This document shows positions 43,412 to 50,481 of a stretch of 64,000 nt of DNA, in pieces (the stretch's first letter is position 1; every line of letters begins with the position of its first letter). The notes beneath the pieces were generated by a model that did not search any database, had not been told where the DNA came from, and was given only the letters and a program-made list of their open reading frames with translations. Position numbers and translations under genes: made by a program. Source of the DNA: SLHU01 sp009929975 (GTDB lineage: Bacteria; Bacillota; Clostridia; Saccharofermentanales; UBA5734); the NCBI GenBank assembly GCA_040776905.1, contig JAXGZQ010000001.1:310001-374000 (forward strand). Direction: 5' to 3'.

Positions 43412-44170
43412 TCAGTGGTAGCCCAGTCCGGCCAGATTGCGATAGCTTTCAGCCAGGCAGTCGATCGGTTCTCCGTCGCAGGTATCCTGTTCAACCATCA
43501 GCCACTCGGTCCCTGCCACGGAACAGGCGTCCAGAATGGCCTTGAAGTTCATATTGCCGGACAAGACCGGTGTCATGATCTGGTCATGCCCCCGCATCGC
43601 CATATCCTTGAGATGAATCACCGGAACCCGTCCGGCCAGCTGCCGGATCATCAGCGCCGGGTCTGCCCCGCCGGCCTGCAGCCAGTAGGTATCCAGAATG
43701 AAACCGAGAAGGTCAGGCGGCATGCCGTCAATCAGGCGCTGCATCAGTGTTTGTCCATCAAAAATCGCGAACTCGAAATTATGATTGTGATAGTGCAGCT
43801 GCATACCGGCTGCGGCGATTTTCTCGGCTGCCGGCCGGTAATCACTGAGAAACCGGTCAATTCCGTCAGGATTTCTTTCATAGTGGCCCGGCATGGAGCC
43901 AATTCCGATATGGCGTGCTCCGTAAATCCGGTGATCCTCTATCACCTGCTCTGTATCATTGAGAATGCGGTCCTGTGCCGTATGCGTCACGACAATCCCG
44001 AGATTCAGGCGATCGCAGATCTGACGGACACGGGTCGGCGCGACAGGGCCGATTCCGGACACCTGAACCGTCGTATAGCCGATATCAGCGACTTGCGCGA
44101 GTGTCGCCTCCAGGTCTGATTCTGTCTGACACTGTTCCCTTACCGTGTAAAGCTGTGCTCCAATGATCAT
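43412..44170 (-). CDS. sugar phosphate isomerase/epimerase (AP-endonuclease-2-like TIM barrel), copy 2
   Basis: The 252-residue barrel starts IIGAQLYTVREQCQTESDLEATLAQVADIGYTTVQVSGIGP. It contains the metal-ligand motifs LHYHNHNFEF, LGFILDTYWLQAGG and VPVIHLKDM, ending EWLMVEQDTCDG. Relatives include xylose-isomerase-like epimerases, IolE/IolI and 3-keto-sugar enzymes. Specificity is unknown. It overlaps the upstream barrel gene by 4 bp (ATGA). Confidence 0.9.
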   Translation of the reverse strand: MIIGAQLYTVREQCQTESDLEATLAQVADIGYTTVQVSGIGPVAPTRVRQICDRLNLGIVVTHTAQDRILNDTEQVIEDHRIYGARHIGIGSMPGHYERNPDGIDRFLSDYRPAAEKIAAAGMQLHYHNHNFEFAIFDGQTLMQRLIDGMPPDLLGFILDTYWLQAGGADPALMIRQLAGRVPVIHLKDMAMRGHDQIMTPVLSGNMNFKAILDACSVAGTEWLMVEQDTCDGEPIDCLAESYRNLAGLGYH

Positions 44171-45048
44171 GATGTTGCCTCCGCTTCAATTGTTTCTGAC
44201 AGGGTCCGGCACGCATTGACTGCGGCGAGAAAAGCTGTCAAGCCATCAGGATAGGTATAGTCACCGTCATCTTCACGCGTCTGGCTGCTGTCTTTCTCCA
44301 GCTGGTCGCGTCCGGAAAAATGGGTCAGATGAGGTTCAACCGACAAAAAGCGATCGCCCGGTTTATTCCGCATGACCCGCATGAGCGCCGCCAGAGAACC
44401 ATCACCGGCTCCTGCCGGGACAATCCGCTGGTCTGAACGCCGGACATCCTTGACATGCAGATAATCAATCCAGGGCTCCAGAGACTGCATGGCCTGCCAG
44501 GGATCCGCATCAACCAGAAGGTAATTAGCCGGATCCAGTATGCCGCGCAGACGGGTCCCGAAAGTCCGATGCAGGTCAAGACAGCGGTCCGGGATATCAC
44601 CGTAGATATCCCGCTCGTTTTCATGCAGCAGGACACAGCCCTCCGATTCAGCCAGCTCAAGCAGCCGGCCAAGCTGATCAATCACCTTGCCGCGGTAATC
44701 GGCCGGATCTTTACCCTGGGGTATGAAAAAACTGAACACGCGTATCCGGTCGGTCTCCAGTTGATGAGCGGTCTGGCATAACCGTTTCATCACGTCAAGA
44801 TGGGGCCCGATCGGATCAAGAACGCTGATCTTGCCAATCGGTGATCCAAGGCAAGAGACTTCAATTCGTGCTGCCTCCAGCGTCTGATGGACCTGCTGAG
44901 CCATGGCATGATCAAAATCCGCGACACTGATTCCGTCAACCATCCGCAGCTCAACATGACTCAGGCCAGCCGTCCGCAATGCCTGTACCTGCTCTTTCAA
45001 TCCGATCGCGGCTTCATCCGCGAAGCCTGTTAATACCAGTCGTCCCAT
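44167..45048 (-). CDS. sugar phosphate isomerase/epimerase TIM barrel, copy 1
   Basis: The 293-residue protein starts GRLVLTGFADEAAIGLKEQVQALRTAGLSHVELRMVDGISV. It continues with IRVFSFFIPQG, LLHENERDIYGDIPDRCLDL, LRGILDPANYLLVDADPWQAM, YLHVKDVRRSDQRIVPAGAGDG and FLSVEPHL. These hold the metal ligands of the barrel. The ATG at 45048 is chosen because GGAGGTGA lies 8 bases upstream; a GTG at 45060 would overlap that site. It lies 28 bp after apt and begins the sugar-catabolic part of the run. Confidence 0.9.
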   Translation of the reverse strand: MGRLVLTGFADEAAIGLKEQVQALRTAGLSHVELRMVDGISVADFDHAMAQQVHQTLEAARIEVSCLGSPIGKISVLDPIGPHLDVMKRLCQTAHQLETDRIRVFSFFIPQGKDPADYRGKVIDQLGRLLELAESEGCVLLHENERDIYGDIPDRCLDLHRTFGTRLRGILDPANYLLVDADPWQAMQSLEPWIDYLHVKDVRRSDQRIVPAGAGDGSLAALMRVMRNKPGDRFLSVEPHLTHFSGRDQLEKDSSQTREDDGDYTYPDGLTAFLAAVNACRTLSETIEAEATS

Positions 45049-45076
45049 ACTTGCAGTCACCTCCGCTGCCTATTGC

Positions 45077-45607
45077 TCAATCGGGTATATTCTCTCTGAC
45101 GGACACCAGAGAATAGACGGGGTAGCCGTTCAGTCTCGACCGTCCGCCGAGATCCTCAATTTCGATAAAGAAAAGAACGCCGGCCACAATTCCACCGAGC
45201 TGCTCAATCAGCTGGCAGGTGGCTCTTGCCGTTCCACCCGTCGCCAGCAGGTCATCAACCACCAGCACGCGCGTTCCCGGGGTAAAGGCATCAACATGCA
45301 TTTCAAGGATGTCTTTGCCGTACTCCAGTTCGTACTCGGCACTGACCGTCTGCCATGGCAGCTTGCCTTTTTTCCGTACCGGAATGAAGCCGCGCTTCAT
45401 CGCATACGCCAGCGGCGCACCGAGAATAAAGCCACGCGACTCAGAACCGACAATCTGGGAAAAAGGAACATCCCTGACTTTGTCAGCCATCTGATCGACA
45501 GTCGCCTGAAACGCGTCCGCATTCTGCAGAACGGTGGTGATGTCGATGAAGTCAATACCCTGTTTGGGAAAATTGGGGATATGACGTAAAACTTTCGCTA
45601 AATCCAT
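45077..45607 (-). CDS. apt: adenine phosphoribosyltransferase
   Basis: The PRPP-binding motif is VLVVDDLLATGGTARA at about 123-138. The N-terminal signature is IPNFPKQGIDFIDITTVLQNADAFQ, and the hood region reads SRGFILGAPLAYAMKRGFIPVRKKGKLPW. It salvages adenine to AMP. Length, 176 residues, is normal. It is only 28 bp upstream of the sugar isomerase genes, so they may be cotranscribed, although a functional link is not obvious. Confidence 0.97.
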   Translation of the reverse strand: MDLAKVLRHIPNFPKQGIDFIDITTVLQNADAFQATVDQMADKVRDVPFSQIVGSESRGFILGAPLAYAMKRGFIPVRKKGKLPWQTVSAEYELEYGKDILEMHVDAFTPGTRVLVVDDLLATGGTARATCQLIEQLGGIVAGVLFFIEIEDLGGRSRLNGYPVYSLVSVRENIPD

Positions 45608-45621
45608 TGAAATGCCTCCAT

Positions 45622-45651
45622 AAAAAATGATCAGGCAAAACCCTGCCTGAC
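45622..45651 (-). terminator. intrinsic terminator between the SGNH gene and apt
   Basis: TCAGGCA, a six-base loop and TGCCTGA form a perfect stem followed on the minus strand by TCATTTTTT. It ends transcripts from the SGNH hydrolase gene. Confidence 0.75.
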
Positions 45652-45652
45652 C

Positions 45653-45682
45653 ATTATAGCGCTTTTCGATGAAGATCGTCGA
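45653..45682 (-). promoter_or_regulatory. putative promoter of apt
   Basis: TCGACG and TATAAT with an 18-base spacer on the minus strand. Transcription would start inside the 5' arm of the neighbouring terminator hairpin, so the apt mRNA itself would escape termination. Confidence 0.55.
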
Positions 45683-45716
45683 CGGATCTGCAGTTTATTT
45701 ACCAGTCGCCTGACAA

Positions 45717-46412
45717 TCAGGCAGCGTTTACTCTGATAAAATCTGCCATGACATCGCTCATCAGCGCATGTCCTTTCGCATTGGGATGGATACCGTCACT
45801 GCAGATCAGTTCCGGCATGCGTCGTGAGGCCAAAAAAGCTTCACGTATGGGAATGTAAAGGCTGCCGGTCTCCACCGCCAACCCGGTGATCGCCAGCGAA
45901 TAGGCTTCGTGATGGCGATAGATCGCCTGAACATCACCAAGAAAGGTCATCAGCCCCTGACGATCAATCCCTCTTGCAACCAGAAAATTAAAATAGCGCT
46001 CTCCATCCAGCGGCGGCAGTGACATGAGCACCGGAGCCGCCCCCGCTTCTTTTACTTTTCCGGTCATCTCTTTCAATGTGCTGATAAAGCGGGCCAAAGG
46101 AGTCAGCGGCTGATGGTCGTCATGCGGCGCGGCAGCCACGGCCTCCCAGTCAAAATCACAGTCATTCCCGCCGTATTCAAGCAGAACAGCATCACAGAAC
46201 AATCCGTCCTTCAATGACTTTTCCAGCTGGATCAGGCCACGGTCAATGGTCCAGCCGAAGCGGGATTTATTGAGAACCTGAAGCCCCTGCGGCTCAACCA
46301 TCCGGTCAGCACAGCTGCCGGTGAGACGCCGATAAGTTCCCCGGACTTCGTCAAGAATGACACCCCGCATGATCGAGTCGCCCAGAATTGTCAGTTTCTT
46401 CCCAAGATTCAT
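45717..46412 (-). CDS. SGNH/GDSL-type hydrolase
   Basis: Block I is KLTILGDSIMRGVILDE with the nucleophile Ser in GDS. Block III is LLEYGGNDCDFDW (GxND), and the C-terminal catalytic Asp/His pair is CSDGIHPNAKGH. There is no signal peptide, so this 231-residue protein is a cytosolic esterase or acetyl-hydrolase. The substrate is not predictable. Its promoter region is unusually rich in palindromes, including a Fur-box-like element. Confidence 0.92.
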   Translation of the reverse strand: MNLGKKLTILGDSIMRGVILDEVRGTYRRLTGSCADRMVEPQGLQVLNKSRFGWTIDRGLIQLEKSLKDGLFCDAVLLEYGGNDCDFDWEAVAAAPHDDHQPLTPLARFISTLKEMTGKVKEAGAAPVLMSLPPLDGERYFNFLVARGIDRQGLMTFLGDVQAIYRHHEAYSLAITGLAVETGSLYIPIREAFLASRRMPELICSDGIHPNAKGHALMSDVMADFIRVNAA

Positions 46413-46434
46413 CGTTATATCCCCTTTGTGTAAA

Positions 46435-46447
46435 GATTATCATTATC
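46435..46447 (-). promoter_or_regulatory. Fur-box-like element upstream of the SGNH hydrolase gene
   Basis: On the minus strand GATAATGATAATC matches the first 13 positions of the classical 19-bp Fur box, with 16 of 19 overall when extended. It lies between the predicted start point and the ribosome binding site. It may be coincidental in AT-rich DNA. Confidence 0.4.
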
Positions 46448-46454
46448 GTTTCAC

Positions 46455-46471
46455 ATAGTATTAAATACTAT
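46455..46471. promoter_or_regulatory. perfect 17-bp palindrome at the predicted start site
   Basis: ATAGTATT-A-AATACTAT is centred at 46463, just downstream of the -10 box of the SGNH hydrolase promoter, an ideal repressor position. Confidence 0.5.
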
Positions 46472-46476
46472 ATATT

Positions 46477-46504
46477 ATTGTATCTTATTCCAACAGAAGT
46501 GCAA
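46477..46504 (-). promoter_or_regulatory. putative promoter of the SGNH hydrolase gene
   Basis: TTGCAC and TACAAT with a 16-base spacer on the minus strand. Confidence 0.6.
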
Positions 46505-46616
46505 GGGGTTCTGATAAAAAAGTGATTGATCCCGCACAGAACATTTTCCGCCGGACTGGCGCAGGGCAGTCCGTCCGGTTGGCCGTCCGGGCGGCCGGAA
46601 TGCCATTTATACACTA

Positions 46617-46645
46617 TTGACCCGAACGATTGTCAACGTTAAACT
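46617..46645 (+). promoter_or_regulatory. promoter of the second HPr-like gene
   Basis: TTGACC and TAAACT are separated by 17 bases on the plus strand, 50 bases before the ATG. The -10 is the same as that of the feo promoter next to the first HPr-like gene. Confidence 0.7.
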
Positions 46646-46695
46646 GTTCAGTGTATTTCTATCAGGCCCTGAGTCATCAGGCTGAGGAGGATATC

Positions 46696-46923
46696 ATGAG
46701 TTTCGAACATGTCAATATCGCTGAGCTGGCAACAGCCATACGATCATGTAAAGGGCGGGTCTGCCTGCTGACCGCTGAGGGCGATTGCCTGAACGCGAAC
46801 AGTATTCTCAGTGCGATCGTCGGTCTTTCCAGAATCGTTGAGCTGGCGGACCGGCAGCCGATCCGCATCTCATGTGAGAATCCTGAGGATCAGGCGATCA
46901 TCGATCGTTGTCTCAGCCAGTAG
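46696..46923 (+). CDS. HPr-like domain protein lacking the active-site histidine (paralogue 2)
   Basis: The 75-residue protein shares GRVxxxTAEGDxLxANSxLSAxVGxSxI with the protein at 20180-20440. The segment LNANSILSAIVGLSRI aligns with the Ser46 region of HPr (here Ser36). The strand that carries His15 in HPr is absent. GAGGAGG is 6 bases before this ATG, which rules out the longer frame. The gene is monocistronic with its own promoter and a hairpin terminator. It stands alone between the SGNH hydrolase and beta-galactosidase genes. Confidence 0.72.
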   Translation: MSFEHVNIAELATAIRSCKGRVCLLTAEGDCLNANSILSAIVGLSRIVELADRQPIRISCENPEDQAIIDRCLSQ

Positions 46924-46960
46924 CCGCATGACTCAGCTGACAGCGTACTGACGGGCGTGC

Positions 46961-46998
46961 AAAAAGCACGATGCCTGGAAAGAAGGCACCGTGCTTTC
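46961..46998. terminator. bidirectional terminator between the HPr-like gene and lacZ-type gene
   Basis: AAAGCACG...TGCCT and AGGCA...CGTGCTTT form an interrupted stem of 13 bp. A T-run follows on the minus strand (end of the GH42 gene) and a shorter one on the plus strand. Confidence 0.8.
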
Positions 46999-47020
46999 AT
47001 ACTGATGCTCACGGATGGTG

Positions 47021-49081
47021 TCAGACGACTTTCAGAACCACAATCCCATAAGGATCAAGTGTCACCGTTCCGGTCAGATGCTGCTGCGAAAGAAGATCCA
47101 TACCGGCCAGTTCACCCAGATGAACAGATCGGCTTTCGCCGTGATAATTCTGAATGAACAGGTAGTCAGCCTCTCCGTCTGTTCTGCTGCTCACGGTCAC
47201 ACCGTCCGGCAGATCTGCCAGCACCCGGTCCAGACCGCGGCGTGACCCGAGCCAGCTGTAAAAGTCATTGAGAAATGCCGGCTCTGTACGGGCGGCGACA
47301 TAATACACCTCACCGTCACCCACATGGTTCACGGTCAGTGCCGGTCTTCCCTTGTAGAAATCATTTCCATAAACAGCCAGAACTTCCGCTGTTTCAGCAT
47401 GAATCAAGTCACAAACAGTATCAATCCGGTAGCTGCCGCGCAGATCGGCGAGACTCGCTGCCGTTATGGCCAGTGTGTTATGCTCATCCGCATACAGCGA
47501 GTCGGTCTCTTCCGCCCAGACCCCGGTCAGACCACGCAGCGGTCCGGGGAATCCACCAAGAAAACAAAGATCAGACTCGTCAACCAGCCCGCTGAAATAC
47601 GTCACCACCAGGGTGCCTCCGCGCCGGACAAACTGTTCCAGCCGTTCAGCCGTACCGGGGCGGATCATGTACAGCATCGGCGCGATGATCAGGTCATAGC
47701 CGTCAATCTCACTGTCCATGTCAATCAGATCGACCGGAATCCCCTGGCGCCAGAACGCCTGGTGATGCTGCATGCAGGTTTCCACATACTGGCGCCGGTC
47801 ACGGGTCAGGCCCTGCATATGCTCAATCGCCCAGCGGTTTTCCCAGTCAAAGAAAATCGCGGTTCTGGCCGGGACTGATGTGTTGCAGACATCGCTCAGC
47901 GCGGCAAGGTCTCTGCCGACCTGGCTGACCTCTTTGAAGACCCGTGTCTGCTCATGTCCGGCATGATCAACCACGGCTCCGTGGAACTTTTCGGATGAGC
48001 CGCGGCTTTTCCGCCACTGGAAATACTGAACAGTATCTGAGCCATGGGCTATCGCCTGAAGCGCGGCAAGTCGGTGCATGCCTGGTTTTTTAAGTTTGCA
48101 GACCGGCTGCCAGTTGACCTGGCTGGGTGTGCTTTCCATCAGCATGAACGGGCGCCCCTGCTTGAGTGAACGGAAAAGATCATGGTTGAAAGCCGTCGCG
48201 GCGGCAATATCCGCCGGATTTTCAGCGTCACGATGCCAGGTCGGATAACTGTCCCAGCTGATGATATCAACATCACGGGCCAGTTTAAAATAATCGAGCC
48301 CGCCATAGGTTTCCATGAAATTCGCGGTCAGCGGTACATGGGGAGTCAGGCGGCGCAGCGGCTCCGTCTCTGCCGCCATGAAATCGCGCGTCTGGTGGGT
48401 CGTAAAACGCATCCAGTCCAGATACAGGCCATGGACACTGTTTTCACCATGAGGTGCCGGTGATTCGATCTGGGACCAGTCTGTATAGGTGTGGCTCCAG
48501 AAACGGGACCACCAGGCTTGATTCAGTTTTTCCAGATCATGATCATAACGCTCACGAAGGTAGTCGCGGAATGCTTCCTGGCACAGATCGCAATGGCATT
48601 CACCGCCATATTCATTTGAGACATGCCAGAGCAGCAGGCCCGGATGATCCGCGTAGCGCTCTGCCAGTTTCTCATTGATACGGACGGCGAAACGGCGATA
48701 GACCGGCGATGTGAGGCAGTGGTTATGGCGTCCGCTGTGCAGAATCCGCTTACGGTCGCCGCCGGTACGCAGTACTTCCGGATATTTCTGTGACATCCAG
48801 GCGGGACGGGCTGCCGTCGGTGTCGCCAGAATGGTATAGACACCATGGCTCCAAAGACGGTCGATTGTCTGGTCAAGCCAGTCAAAATCAAACCGGCCTT
48901 CTTCCGGCTCCAGTGCCGCCCAGGCAAAAATTCCGACCGACATCACATTGCATCCGGCCAGCTGCATCAGACGAACATCTTCATCCAGAATCGCGGGGTC
49001 ATGCAGCCACTGATCAGGATTATAGTCGGCACCGTGCAGCAATTTCGTAAACTTCGGACTGATCGGTTCAAAGCGGGTCAT
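47021..49081 (-). CDS. beta-galactosidase, GH42 family
   Basis: The 686-residue protein is cytosolic (no signal peptide). The acid/base is Glu157 in WHVSNEYG and the nucleophile Glu316 in MLMESTPS. Cysteines 122, 162, 164 and 167 match the zinc site of the trimeric GH42 enzymes. The N-terminus HGADYNPDQW is characteristic. It cleaves beta-galactosides, likely oligosaccharides taken up from the host or plant material. No sugar transporter is adjacent. The gene has its own promoter. Confidence 0.95.
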   Translation of the reverse strand: MTRFEPISPKFTKLLHGADYNPDQWLHDPAILDEDVRLMQLAGCNVMSVGIFAWAALEPEEGRFDFDWLDQTIDRLWSHGVYTILATPTAARPAWMSQKYPEVLRTGGDRKRILHSGRHNHCLTSPVYRRFAVRINEKLAERYADHPGLLLWHVSNEYGGECHCDLCQEAFRDYLRERYDHDLEKLNQAWWSRFWSHTYTDWSQIESPAPHGENSVHGLYLDWMRFTTHQTRDFMAAETEPLRRLTPHVPLTANFMETYGGLDYFKLARDVDIISWDSYPTWHRDAENPADIAAATAFNHDLFRSLKQGRPFMLMESTPSQVNWQPVCKLKKPGMHRLAALQAIAHGSDTVQYFQWRKSRGSSEKFHGAVVDHAGHEQTRVFKEVSQVGRDLAALSDVCNTSVPARTAIFFDWENRWAIEHMQGLTRDRRQYVETCMQHHQAFWRQGIPVDLIDMDSEIDGYDLIIAPMLYMIRPGTAERLEQFVRRGGTLVVTYFSGLVDESDLCFLGGFPGPLRGLTGVWAEETDSLYADEHNTLAITAASLADLRGSYRIDTVCDLIHAETAEVLAVYGNDFYKGRPALTVNHVGDGEVYYVAARTEPAFLNDFYSWLGSRRGLDRVLADLPDGVTVSSRTDGEADYLFIQNYHGESRSVHLGELAGMDLLSQQHLTGTVTLDPYGIVVLKVV

Positions 49082-49111
49082 GTCAATACCTCCCTTTCCG
49101 TCTTCACTATC

Positions 49112-49140
49112 AGTATAGAACTGAATAAAGCTCCCGGCAA
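49112..49140 (-). promoter_or_regulatory. putative promoter of the GH42 gene
   Basis: TTGCCG and TATACT with a 17-base spacer on the minus strand. A hairpin (AAAGCTC / GAGCTTT, 49127-49152) overlaps the -35 and may end the metY transcript. Confidence 0.55.
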
Positions 49141-49189
49141 TGAGAGCTTTTTCAGGTCAATATCATTATTTTAATGTAATGCAGGTTGA

Positions 49190-50470
49190 TCAGCCGAGCG
49201 TTTCCAGCGCTTGTTTCAGATCCGCGAGAATGTCATCGATATGTTCAATTCCAACAGACAGCCGGATCATTTCCGGCCCGATCCCGGCGGCTTTGAGCTG
49301 TTCATCGCTCAGCTGGCGATGGGTGGTTCCCGCAGGGTGGAGAACACAGGTCCGGGTATCGGCCACATGTGTGACAATCGCCGCGAGCCGCATCGCTTCC
49401 ATCAGGCGGATGGCGGCTTCCCTGCCGTCCCTGACACCGAAGGAGATGACACCGCAGGTACCATTCGGCATATATTTTTTTGCCAGTTCATATCCACGGT
49501 TGCCGGGCAGACCGGGGTATTCCACCCAGCTGATCCGGGGATCCTTCTCGAGGAATTCGGCCACAGCCTGCGCGTTGGCACAGTGGCGTTCCATTCTCAG
49601 AAACAAAGTCTCAATCCCCATATGGAGCAAAAACGCGTTCATCGGTGAGATGATCGCTCCTATGTCCCGCATCAAATGGGTTCTTGCCTTGGCGATATAG
49701 GCAGCAGGGCCGAACTGATCGACATAGACAATGCCATGATACGTTTCATCCGGTTCGGTCAGGCCGGGAAAATTTCCGCTGCGCCAGTCGAACCGTCCGC
49801 TGTCGATGATCACGCCGCCCATGCTGCGGGCATGTCCGTCAAGATATTTGGTCGTCGAATGCGTGATGATATCCGCACCGAACTCAAAAGGCCGGCAGTT
49901 GACCGGGGTCGGGAACGTATTATCGACAATCAACGGAATGTGATGAGCATGCGCGACCCGGGCGAACTTCTCAATGTCCAGTACGACCAGCGTCGGATTG
50001 GACAGCGTTTCCGCAAAAACCAGTTTGGTATCCGCCTGAATTGCCGCTTTCAGAGTCGCCTCATCACAATCTGCCTCAACAAAAGTAAAATTGATACCCA
50101 TGTCACGCAATGTCTTGTTGAACAAATTATAGGTACCGCCATAGATTGATGATGTGCTGACCACATGATCGCCGGACCGGCAGAGATTGAGCACCGCCAG
50201 CATTGAGGCAGCCTGGCCGGACGATGTCAGCAGAGCGCCGATACCGCCCTCCAGCTCAGCCAGTTTCGCTTCCGCTGCCGCAAATGTCGGATTACCCAGA
50301 CGGGTATAGAAATCTCCGCTGGCCTCGAGATCAAAAAGCTGGCCCATCTGCCCGGCTGAGTCGTACTTGAACGTTGTGCTCTGGCAGATCGCCGGTACAC
50401 GTGGTTCACCATTTTCCGGCTGGTAGCCGCCCTGGACACATTTGGTGTTGATGTGATAATCACTGTTCAC
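49190..50470 (-). CDS. metY: O-acetylhomoserine aminocarboxypropyltransferase (sulfhydrylase)
   Basis: The enzyme makes homocysteine from O-acetylhomoserine and sulfide. The pyridoxal-phosphate lysine lies in THSTTKYLDGHARSMGGVIID. The N-terminus INTKCVQGGYQPENGEPRVPAICQSTTFKYDSA and the C-terminus IRLSVGIEHIDDILADLKQAL are those of the 426-430-residue MetY class. The start codon is GTG, with AGGAGG 8 bases upstream. It follows the LtaS-type gene by 11 bp, so it probably shares its transcript. Confidence 0.95.
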   Translation of the reverse strand: MNSDYHINTKCVQGGYQPENGEPRVPAICQSTTFKYDSAGQMGQLFDLEASGDFYTRLGNPTFAAAEAKLAELEGGIGALLTSSGQAASMLAVLNLCRSGDHVVSTSSIYGGTYNLFNKTLRDMGINFTFVEADCDEATLKAAIQADTKLVFAETLSNPTLVVLDIEKFARVAHAHHIPLIVDNTFPTPVNCRPFEFGADIITHSTTKYLDGHARSMGGVIIDSGRFDWRSGNFPGLTEPDETYHGIVYVDQFGPAAYIAKARTHLMRDIGAIISPMNAFLLHMGIETLFLRMERHCANAQAVAEFLEKDPRISWVEYPGLPGNRGYELAKKYMPNGTCGVISFGVRDGREAAIRLMEAMRLAAIVTHVADTRTCVLHPAGTTHRQLSDEQLKAAGIGPEMIRLSVGIEHIDDILADLKQALETLG

Positions 50471-50481
50471 AAGAAATCCTC

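Noticed and set aside
49127..49152. plus-strand intrinsic terminator between metY and the GH42 gene
   Set aside because: The hairpin is followed by five T on the plus strand, but no plus-strand gene ends near it, so I note it only with the promoter.
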